A stretch of DNA of 30,026 nt from NCBI GenBank assembly GCA_964635375.1, contig CAZWOU010000071.1, positions 1 to 30,026 of the forward strand, written 5' to 3'. Made by a program: the position numbers and the translations under genes. Positions 6,898 through 14,520 of this stretch are shown here, piece by piece. This DNA is from CAZMNY01 sp964635375. Its GTDB lineage: Bacteria; Planctomycetota; Planctomycetia; Pirellulales; Pirellulaceae. The notes beneath the pieces were generated by a model, which was not told the origin of the DNA, did not search any database, and worked only from the letters and a program-made list of their open reading frames with translations. Every line of letters begins with the position of its first letter. Within the stretch, counting starts at the first letter, position 1.

Positions 6898-9637
6898 TTA
6901 TCGTCCCTCTCCGTTCGATTCCGCGAGTTCAGCGGCCGCCGCACGTTCTTTCTCCAACCGCTCGTCCTCCAGCCGCATCTTCCGACGTTCATCGAGTCTT
7001 TGGCTCAGCAATTTTTCCTGCCACACGAATTGAACGACAAAGTCGTACTTGGGCGCCGAAATGTAACCTTTCTGGTCATCCGTCCTGGCAAATCCGCCGC
7101 CGCCGAATCCGCCGTCGCTAGGCCCGCCGTCGCCAAGCCCGCCGCCCCCTAGCCCGTCCGCGTCGCCGGTTCCGTCATCGCCGGTTCCGTCATCGCCGGC
7201 TCCATCATCGCCAGGTGCATCGGGATCAAATCCGCCGCCGCCCGGTGGTCCGTCTAAACCGCCGCCGGCTGGCCCTCCAGGCAGTCCGCCACCGAGTCCG
7301 CCGGTATTGCCTGTCGACCTGGTCTCGAAGTTAGGATCGGCAATCTTGTGCTTCCGATCGATGTTGTTGTCGGTTAACACAATCGCAAAACCGATGCCAA
7401 GTTCTTTCAGCGTGAACGTCTCTTTCTTGTCAGCTCCCGCTTCCACGGGCAATTCGATTTTATCCTCTTGGATAAATCTCAGCAGTGTATTGTGCAGGTG
7501 AGCCATTCCAGCACTCCTGCGGTCTTTACTACTGAAGTACAGGTGGTGTCCCTTGAGTTCGATGACCCACCCCGGTCCTTCGGGAGCCTCGCTAGCCGCC
7601 TCGGCGTCCACGTTAGGTACTCCGCCACCCGCTGGCGAAGCGCCTGGATTGACAGCGCCATTGCCCGCTGGGGCGCCTGCCCCCGCTGGGTCAGCACCTG
7701 CCGGGTCAACACCTGCCGGGTCAACACCTGCCGGGTCAGCACCTGCCGGGTCAACACCTGCCGGGTCAGCGCCTGCAGGGTCCGCACCTACTGGGTCCGC
7801 ACCTACTGGGTCCGCACCTGCCGGGTCAACACCTGCCGGGTCAACACCTTCGTCAACATCTNNNNNNNNNNNNNNNNNNNNNNNNNNNNNNNNNNNNNNN
7901 NNNNNNNNNNNNNNNNNNNNNNNNNNNNNNNNNNNNNNNNNNNNNNNNNNNNNNNNNNNNNGGGTCCGCACCTGCCGGGTCAACACCTGCCGGGTCAACA
8001 CCTTCGTCAACATCTCCAAGCTCCTCGATTTCACCACTCAAAGTACGCAAGTACTTCTTTTTCACGTCCGCGGTGTACCAGGTCGCCAAGTCGTCAAAGT
8101 ACTCACTCTCCACATAGTCAATGAACAGCTCTTTGCGTTCGGTGATGGGGATCTGCTTATGATCAACGTACACACCAGGCGTGATCCCATCAGTCGCTGG
8201 CAGAGATTCGTCGAGCGCTCTGAGAAACTCAAGCCAAAGCAAACGGCGATCGGCGGACCCGACCACTTCCTCTCCCAGAGCCGCCAATTTCTTCAGCGTT
8301 TCAACACGTTCTCCGTCCTGGGTTTGGTGATCGCGGCTGAGCGACTCGGCACTCGACACGGATCGCTTGGCGTCGATCCAGGTAAGTCCGTCGAACTCAC
8401 GGTCCTCTTTGACCTCATAGGCATTGTTGGAAGGAGCGATGAAGGCGACGGAGCAGGCCAACATGAGCAAGGCGATTCCGGCCACAGCCCAGGGTTTCTT
8501 CTCGCGAATGATGCGATTGATGACGATTTCGCGAGGAACCAGGTTTGTACTCAGTTTTGATTGCTTGAGACCTTGCAGACAGAGGCCGTAGCAAACGGAG
8601 AAACCAAAGACGTTTTCCTTGAACGCGGGCGCCGAGATCACGGACGAGCCGTCTAGGTTGCGGAACTTCTTGAAGTCCACAATGTCGTATCCCAGGTTCT
8701 TGGAGAGGTAATGCTGGAGCCCGGGCAACTTGACGGTGTTGCCCAGCAGGACGACGCCGCGAAGCTTCGCTTGGCGATCCATGTTCTGGAAAAAGCCAAT
8801 CGACCGCTGCACTTCCGTGACCAAGTCGTTAAAGACCGGCCGCATCGCTTGGAACACTCGCCGTGGATCCTCGGCTTTGCGTGCGTTGCGCTTGAGATGC
8901 TCCGCCTTGGCGAAGGTCAGCTTGAGTTCCTTGGTCAGCTGTTTGGTGAAGTGGTTGCCGCCAATCGGAATGCTTCGTTGCCAAACGCGAAAACCGTTGG
9001 TGACGACCAAGTCGCTCGATTCAGTTCCCATCGAGAGAATCACCAGTGATTCCGGCGGGTCGTCCGAATCGTACTCGTCTTCGCTGGGACCATCGCGAAG
9101 CAGATCGTGGGCGGCAAAGTTATAGATGCAAAGTGGTGCGAGCTGGATGATGTTCAATTCCAGGCCGACGTCCGTCAACGGTTCCATCGCCCGATAGACC
9201 TGGTCTCGCTTCATTGCGAACAAGCCCACCTCAGCATCCAAGGTGAACCCGTCAACCTCCTGCCCGCCACTCATCTTTTGAAAGTCCCAGATCACTTCGT
9301 CCAGGTCGAACGGAATCTGTTGCTTGGCTTCGTACCGCACGATCTCGGGGATCTTCTTGGCATCCACCGGCGGCGGCTTGAAGAACCTTGCCAGACCAGC
9401 TTGGCCAGGCACGGACATGGCGATCGTCGAACCTTTGACGTCGTTCTGTTCGATGAATTGCGCTACCGCTGCTTCGATCAACTCTTCAGGGTTCGCTTCG
9501 GGTTGACTGAGAATCTTGGGGTATTCGATATAGTCGAACGCCTCCGCGACGATCTGGCCGTCCTCCATCGTGCAATAAAGCGCCTTGAGCGCGCATTGCC
9601 CAATATCGATTCCCCAAACACCTTGTTTCTTGGCCAT
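6898..9637 (-). CDS. pilM: PilM-PilN fusion protein, split by an apparently spurious 100-N gap
   Basis: Residues 1-360 are a PilM-type actin-like ATPase: phosphate-1 loop GVWGIDIGQCALKAL at 6-20, second phosphate motif ILSMGTESSDLVV at 200-212, the PilM signature SIPIGGNHFTKQL at 222-234, and adenosine motif GVVLLGNTVKLPGL at 294-307. Directly after this, TNLVPRE at 364-370 matches the INLLP-type PilN peptide that binds PilM. It is followed by a transmembrane helix at about 382-402 and a periplasmic segment, so PilM and PilN are one chain. A (V/A)DPAG linker, a domain beginning GWVIELKGHHLY, a Gly/Asp-rich linker and a charged helical tail complete it. The frame breaks at the 100-N run. Merging the exact 54-base duplication flanking it gives 861 codons plus stop. 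The start is supported by AGGAG six bases upstream. First gene of the operon. Confidence 0.88.
7682..7861. repeat. 15-bp tandem repeat coding for (V/A)DPAG units
   Basis: About eleven copies of a 15-bp unit (ACCTGCCGGGTCAAC and variants on the plus strand), giving a minus-strand linker of VDPAG, ADPAG and ADPVG pentapeptides in the PilM-PilN fusion. The start of the array abuts the 100-N gap and its final 54 bases are repeated exactly at 7962-8015. Confidence 0.88.
7862..7961. other. Assembly gap (100 N), probably spurious
   Basis: Exactly 100 Ns, the conventional size for a gap of unknown length. The 54 bases at 7808-7861 are identical to those at 7962-8015, so the two contigs appear to overlap rather than to be separated. 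Removing 154 bases (100 N plus one copy) restores the reading frame. Confidence 0.85.
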
Positions 9638-9765
9638 CGTTTCTCCTGAAGCTGGCGTGCCAACGCCATGCTGGGACCATCTGGCTGCACGTCTGAGACT
9701 CCTCGGCCTCGGTGGACGTGAAAAGTGGAGCTACGTAGAAAAAATGAGGAGTCTTCTTATTCTCT

Positions 9766-9795
9766 AATCTACTGACAGCCTCCCACAATTGTCAA
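9766..9795 (-). promoter_or_regulatory. Candidate sigma-70 promoter of the pilM operon
   Basis: On the minus strand a perfect -35 TTGACA (9795-9790) is followed after 18 bases by TAGATT (9771-9766), four of six matches to TATAAT. Transcription would start near 9759, leaving a leader of about 120 bases before the pilM ATG at 9637. The 343-base region 9638-9980 separates two divergent genes and holds no credible gene. Confidence 0.5.
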
Positions 9796-9897
9796 CAAAT
9801 TCCCAAGCCAACATCTTCGTTCGGACCCCAAATTTCTCACCCAATCGAGTCGTCCCGTCGCCTTTGCCAACGGTCGACGCCGCTGATTGTGAGCGTT

Positions 9898-9914
9898 ATC
9901 GTGGTTAACACGAT
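9898..9914. promoter_or_regulatory. Inverted repeat, candidate operator upstream of the GH38-like gene
   Basis: ATCGTG, five bases, CACGAT: a perfect 6-bp dyad around GTTAA. It lies 67 bases before the ATG at 9981 in the divergent intergenic region. A second dyad follows (GGGCGTTG 9921-9928 with CAACGCCC 9942-9949) that could fold in the mRNA leader. No regulator is identified. Confidence 0.3.
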
Positions 9915-9980
9915 TACCCAGGGCGTTGCCGTCCCGGATCCCAACGCCCCCATTCAACTGTTGAGGCCCGATCTTACCCC

Positions 9981-12803
9981 ATGAAGTACCAGGAACTGAT
10001 CGTTCTCCTGCCTTGCCACAGTCTAGAGGACTTTCCCACCCATCATGAGGGCGAGGAGGCCCAGGGGCTGCTCGCTGCCTGGTCGTCCCTCTGGCACCCC
10101 GCCTTGATCGCCGCCGCCGGCGCCCCCAGCTGGGCTCGGATCGACGACCCTCCCACCGAATTGGACAACCGACTACTGGTGGCGCCTGCCGTTTCCTCGC
10201 AAGAATTACCAACCGGTTTCGCCCAGCGGGCCAAGGAGGAAGGCGCAGTGCTGATCCGCCGAAAAACGGATCGGGACGAAATCGTCCAATTGGCCCTGGA
10301 GCAGCTCGATGGCGGCGATCAGGGGGTGGATTCTGAACTGGCGGACGAGTTTCTCGCGTTAGGGTACACCTATTTACAGGTTGAACTGCTGACCCGCCAG
10401 ATGCGATACGCCAGCAACCTGGACGAACTCCACTTCAACAACCTCGTGGAAAGGGCGGCTGAGCATGCTGTGGCCGGTGATCTCACGGCGGCCCGCGAGC
10501 AGCTTTCGGCCTCGTTTGACGTGCTCACCCAAGAACGGGACCACTACTATGCCGTCGACAGCTATTTGCTTGACATCACTTTGACCGCCAGCACGACGCT
10601 GGACGATTCGTTGAAGCAAGAGCTTGATGAGGGGATTGCGACTTCGTTGTTGCTGTCGGCAAGCGACCTGGAATTGATGGCGGCGAAGCACCCCGACACG
10701 CTGCAGGCGCTGCAACGCGCGATAGAGGAGCGTCGAGCTTGCGTCGTGGGTGGGGACATGGTGGAGCAGCGTTGGCCCCTTCTCTCGCTCGAATCGATGG
10801 TTGGGCAGTGGAAACTGGCTGCTTCAAGCTATCAACGGCATCTGGGCGATGTCCCCAAAGTCTTCGGCCGGAGACGCTACGGGCTGACGGCCGCGATGCC
10901 GATGGTATTGCTTGGGATGGGCTTTGAAGGCGCCATTCACGCAACGCTGGGCGAGGGGCGTTTTCCACAGGGAGCGCAAACAAAGACGCGTTGGGAGAGC
11001 GAAGATGGCGCGGTGCTCGATGCGGTGGCCCGTCCCCCGCTTGATGCAGCGAGGCCCGAGACTTTCTTGGGCTTGGCGCTCAAACTGGGCGAGACGATGG
11101 ACAGCGATCACGTCGCCACGTTGATGTTCGCCCATTGGCCCGGTCAGTGCTCGCCTTGGCATCGCGATGTGAGGCGGGTGGTCAAGTTCAACTCACCTCT
11201 TGGCAAGTTCATGCGCGCCGACGAGTATTTCGCGGACACCGACTTGCCGAGCACGCTCGATCGATTCGATCACGACCAGTACCGCTCGCCCTACTTGCGG
11301 CAAGCCGTAATTCGCAAGCAGGCCGATCCGATTTCGACGTCCATCCGCTATTGGCGCCGCAAGCACCAGTGGGACGCGGCGGCCAACCTGAACGCCCTGG
11401 CCAGTTGCGTGTCAGGCCGACCAATCGCTCACGAACTCGAGCAAACTTGCGCGGCAATCGAGGACGCGGCTGAGTCGGAAGCCGACCCCGAGCTTGACGA
11501 AATGCTGAGCCAGGCGGTTGAGAAGGGCGCGAGAGCCCTCTCCGACTCCTTGCCTCGCAACTCGTCTCCCGACGGATCGCCAAACGGCGTTCTGCTATTA
11601 AACCCTCAATCCGCAGCGAGGCGGGTGCGAGCGTCGACCGAGTCGCTCGCGGCGGCTCCATCGATCGGACGACCTGTCTTTGCGGCGTCGGCCGATCCGG
11701 CCCTGCCTCAAGTTGTCGCCGACGCGCCGCCATTCGGGTTCAGTTGGATCGCCGCGGGCGATGGCGAACCGCAATCGCGTTCACGAAAGACAAAACCACT
11801 GGGCAAAGTGGACGGTCAGTCGATCTTGCTTCACAACGAGTTCTTCGAGGCGGTCATCAATCAGACCCAAGGGACCCTGACCGCCCTGTACGGATACAAC
11901 ACCAGAGGGAATCGGTTGTCCCAACAGCTGGCATTTCGATTGCCCGGGTCGCAAGCCGAGGGACAAGGTGGGTGTTATTCGACGATGGCCGCAGACGAAT
12001 GCCGGCTGGTCTACTGCACGGAAACCGAAGCTGTGGCCGAATGCCGGGGTCGGCTGCTCGATCAAGATGGCGAGCGACTGGCCGGATTCAGCCAGCGATA
12101 CAAGATTGGCCGTGGGCAGCGGGTGATCGGCTTGGAGATCGAGTTGGAGCCGGATACCGAACCCAGAGCCGACCCGTGGAATTCGTATTACGCTTGTCGC
12201 TTTGCCTGGGCGGACGAAATGTCCCCGCTGAGCCGGACGGTTCATCAAATGCGGGTGGATTGCGAAGCTAAACGTTTTGAGTCTCCTCATTATGTGGATA
12301 TCACGAACGGCGACACGTCCACCACAATCCTCACCGGCGGATTGCCTTTTCATTGTCGGGCCGACTTTGGGAAGCTCGATTCGCTGCTGTTCGTTCGGGG
12401 CGAGTCGCAGCGATCTTTCTCGCTTGGCATTGGAGTCGATCTCAAGAATCCGATGAATGAAGCGATTGGGATCATGACCCCAACGGTCTCCCTACCCGAG
12501 TCGGCTGGCGCACCCACGCCGGCGGAATCGAGCTGGCTGTTGCATATTGATTCTCGAAATGTCGTAACCACTTCGCTGGAACCGCTCGTGGAAGATGGTC
12601 AGGTGGTTGGGATACGCGCGAGGCTACTGGAGACGGCCGGGCGTCCCACGCGGGCCAAGTTTCAGACTTTCCGCAATTTGACGAGCGCTCGCCAGATCGA
12701 TTTTCGGGGCGAACCTCGGGGCGACCTCGACTTGAACGACGGCGCTGTTGAGGTCCCATTTTCGAGCCATGAGTGGATCGGCATGGAGGCCCGTTGGGCT
12801 TGA
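9981..12803 (+). CDS. GH38-like (alpha-mannosidase-related) protein with altered active site
   Basis: A 940-residue protein without an obvious signal peptide. Residues 254-320 resemble the catalytic-barrel core of GH38 alpha-mannosidases: CVVGGDMVEQRWPLLSLESMVGQW (GG-x-W-x-E...GE-x-x-x-RQ in the family), then FGRRRYGLTAAMP where GH38 has a W-x-x-D-P-F-G-x-x-x-x-MP pattern. In that alignment the nucleophile and metal-ligand Asp becomes Arg298, and no HxD metal pair is evident near the N-terminus (PCHSLEDF). The C-terminal half has beta-sandwich features of the family, such as LLHNEFFEAVINQTQGTLTALYGYNTRGNRLSQQ. It may be a non-catalytic relative or an enzyme with a different active site. The ATG at 9981 has only a weak, distant SD (TTGAGG). 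cmk follows 47 bases later. Fold assignment is moderate; activity is not supported. Confidence 0.7.
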   Translation: MKYQELIVLLPCHSLEDFPTHHEGEEAQGLLAAWSSLWHPALIAAAGAPSWARIDDPPTELDNRLLVAPAVSSQELPTGFAQRAKEEGAVLIRRKTDRDEIVQLALEQLDGGDQGVDSELADEFLALGYTYLQVELLTRQMRYASNLDELHFNNLVERAAEHAVAGDLTAAREQLSASFDVLTQERDHYYAVDSYLLDITLTASTTLDDSLKQELDEGIATSLLLSASDLELMAAKHPDTLQALQRAIEERRACVVGGDMVEQRWPLLSLESMVGQWKLAASSYQRHLGDVPKVFGRRRYGLTAAMPMVLLGMGFEGAIHATLGEGRFPQGAQTKTRWESEDGAVLDAVARPPLDAARPETFLGLALKLGETMDSDHVATLMFAHWPGQCSPWHRDVRRVVKFNSPLGKFMRADEYFADTDLPSTLDRFDHDQYRSPYLRQAVIRKQADPISTSIRYWRRKHQWDAAANLNALASCVSGRPIAHELEQTCAAIEDAAESEADPELDEMLSQAVEKGARALSDSLPRNSSPDGSPNGVLLLNPQSAARRVRASTESLAAAPSIGRPVFAASADPALPQVVADAPPFGFSWIAAGDGEPQSRSRKTKPLGKVDGQSILLHNEFFEAVINQTQGTLTALYGYNTRGNRLSQQLAFRLPGSQAEGQGGCYSTMAADECRLVYCTETEAVAECRGRLLDQDGERLAGFSQRYKIGRGQRVIGLEIELEPDTEPRADPWNSYYACRFAWADEMSPLSRTVHQMRVDCEAKRFESPHYVDITNGDTSTTILTGGLPFHCRADFGKLDSLLFVRGESQRSFSLGIGVDLKNPMNEAIGIMTPTVSLPESAGAPTPAESSWLLHIDSRNVVTTSLEPLVEDGQVVGIRARLLETAGRPTRAKFQTFRNLTSARQIDFRGEPRGDLDLNDGAVEVPFSSHEWIGMEARWA

Positions 12804-12850
12804 CCCGAGCGGACGCCGTCAGAATCCGTGGAACGAGGAAGAACAGCGAG

Positions 12851-13519
12851 ATGGTGATAACAATCGATGGTCCCGCTGGCGCCGGAAAGAGTACGGTGTC
12901 CCGGGCCCTGGCCGAACGACTTGGCTACGAATTCCTCGACACCGGTGCGATGTATCGCGCGGTCACCTTGGACGGAATTCGGGAAGGCGTTGACTGGGCG
13001 AGCGACAGCGAGGTCGCCCAGCGGATGGAAAATGTTCAGATTCGGATCGACGGCGAGCAGATTTGGCTCAACGGGCAGCAGGTGACGGAGGCGATTCGAA
13101 CTTCCGACGTCACCGAGCAAGTCCACTGGGCTGCAGACCATCGTCTTGTTCGAGCCCACTTGGTAATCCTGCAGCGACAGGCGGCCGAAGGCAAGAATAT
13201 CGTCAGCGAAGGACGTGACCAAGGCACGCTGGTCTTCCCCAACGCGATCTGCAAGGTTTTCTTGACAGCGTCGGCCGAGGAGCGGGCCCAGCGACGGCTA
13301 GAGGAACTCCGGCGGCGCGGCGAATCAGTGTCGTTCGACCGCGTGCTCGAACAGCAGCAACTTCGCGACAAACGGGATCAAAGTCGCGAAGTCGGCCCGC
13401 TCGTCGCTGCCGACGACGCGATTCCCGTCCAAACCGACGGACTGACCCAGAATCAAGTTGTCGACCGCCTCGAGCGGCTCGTCCGCGACCAAATCGAAAC
13501 CGACACCTCGAATGCCTGA
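12851..13519 (+). CDS. cmk: Cytidylate kinase
   Basis: A 222-residue protein, normal Cmk length. It opens MVITIDGPAGAGKST, a P-loop typical of CMP kinases, followed by LGYEFLDTGAMYRAVTL, the CMP-binding segment, and GRDQGTLVFPNAICKVFLTAS with the conserved GRD(I/Q)GT region. The lid holds Arg-rich AEERAQRRLEELRRRGE. It phosphorylates CMP or dCMP with ATP in pyrimidine salvage and dCTP supply. An in-frame start at 12773 exists, but those 26 residues are unrelated to Cmk, and GAGGAA precedes the ATG at 12851 at good spacing. The cmk stop overlaps the next gene's start. The order cmk, acyltransferase, rpsA is a widely conserved arrangement. Confidence 0.95.
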   Translation: MVITIDGPAGAGKSTVSRALAERLGYEFLDTGAMYRAVTLDGIREGVDWASDSEVAQRMENVQIRIDGEQIWLNGQQVTEAIRTSDVTEQVHWAADHRLVRAHLVILQRQAAEGKNIVSEGRDQGTLVFPNAICKVFLTASAEERAQRRLEELRRRGESVSFDRVLEQQQLRDKRDQSREVGPLVAADDAIPVQTDGLTQNQVVDRLERLVRDQIETDTSNA

Positions 13520-14225
13520 CTCGGACACGCCCCTCGAAAGGGGCTCACGACGAAACATGAAACAAAGGTCTGGCCAGCAAGCCCGCAGCCAGCCGTTGAA
13601 ACGGTCTTGGCCTCGCCGACTCGCCTACTCCTCGCTGCGAGCCTTTTCCCGCCTTGTCGGCGTCCTCATGTTTGGCTTGCGGGTTGGAGGCAGGGAGCAC
13701 GTTCCCGACGAGGGAGGCGCGCTTGTCTGCTCGAATCATCAGAGCTTCCTCGATCCTGTTCTGGTGGGACTGTCCATGGACCGCCGCCTCAATTTCCTGG
13801 CCCGCAAGAGTCTCTTTCAAGTCCCGGTGCTGAAGCAGATTATTCTCTTCATGGACTCCATTCCCATCGACCGCGAAGGGTCGGGTATCGAGGGACTCAA
13901 GGAGACACTCAAGCGCCTGCGGCGAAGCGAGATGGTGCTGATCTTCCCCGAGGGTACGCGAACAAACGATGGCGAACTGAGCCCGTTGAAGCCCGGATTC
14001 TGCTCGCTCGCTCGACGCGGCCAGACTCCCCTGCTGCCGGTCGCCATCGATGGCGCCTATCAGGCCTGGCCTCGCTCCGCCGCCTGGCCTCGACTTTCTA
14101 GAATCCGAGTTCAAGTCGGCCCTCCCATCGAGACCGAGTTGATTGAGCAACTGTCCGACAAGCAGCTTATCGCCGAACTCGACCGGCGCCTCCACGAGTG
14201 CCTCCAGCAAGCTCGACTCAGATAG
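13512..14225 (+). CDS. plsC: 1-acyl-sn-glycerol-3-phosphate acyltransferase (PlsC family)
   Basis: A 237-residue PlsC-type enzyme. From the 13512 start, the catalytic NHQSFLD motif (H-x4-D) has His76 and Asp81. Next comes the acceptor-binding region IPIDREGSG, then FPEGTRTNDGEL at 145-156 and the block LLPVAIDGA. A hydrophobic segment before the catalytic motif (AYSSLRAFSRLVGVLMFGLRV) probably anchors it to the membrane. It would acylate lysophosphatidic acid to phosphatidic acid in phospholipid synthesis. The ATG at 13512 overlaps the cmk stop by eight bases, suggesting coupling. An alternative ATG at 13557 has a more distant AAAGGGG and would only shorten the N-terminus. The exact acyl acceptor cannot be told from sequence. 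Confidence 0.88.
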   Translation: MPDSDTPLERGSRRNMKQRSGQQARSQPLKRSWPRRLAYSSLRAFSRLVGVLMFGLRVGGREHVPDEGGALVCSNHQSFLDPVLVGLSMDRRLNFLARKSLFQVPVLKQIILFMDSIPIDREGSGIEGLKETLKRLRRSEMVLIFPEGTRTNDGELSPLKPGFCSLARRGQTPLLPVAIDGAYQAWPRSAAWPRLSRIRVQVGPPIETELIEQLSDKQLIAELDRRLHECLQQARLR

Positions 14226-14233
14226 CCAACTGG

Positions 14234-14255
14234 TGGAACGGCTGGATCCGTTCCA
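14234..14255 (+). terminator. Weak hairpin after plsC
   Basis: An 8-bp stem TGGAACGG with CCGTTCCA and a 6-nt loop, nine bases after the plsC stop. There is no U-tract, so it may be only an mRNA 3' structure or a pause site. The 295 bases between plsC and rpsA contain no credible gene. Confidence 0.3.
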
Positions 14256-14520
14256 GCTTCCCAAGAGCCCGAAGGTGCTTCCACCCATTCAGCCCATTCT
14301 CCTCAATCCGCCCACTGAAACATCTTTCCTCCGGCTCATCTTGCCGGCGCGGCGATGCTGTGATAGGTTCGCACGTTTTCATGATGCGGGAAATAGGCGC
14401 CGATGGTCGTAGCCGCCGCAACATGTCGCCGCTCACTCCAGACCAAATGCCTGTTCGTTACGCGATTGGCGGCTGTGTAACGCTGGTTGGCGTCGTTCGA
14501 CGCAAAAGGAATCTCTGTCC

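Noticed and set aside
7682..7861. Regular short repeats considered as a CRISPR array
   Set aside because: The units are contiguous 15-bp coding repeats with no unique spacers, and there are no cas genes nearby.
7553..8560. Plus-strand frame with PAGSTPAGS repeats
   Set aside because: It is the antisense reading of the DPAG linker and pilM, crosses the N gap, and has no independent features.
9887..9895. TTGTGAGCG, identical to one half of the lac operator
   Set aside because: The second half-site is absent, and a 9-base match is expected by chance at this scale.
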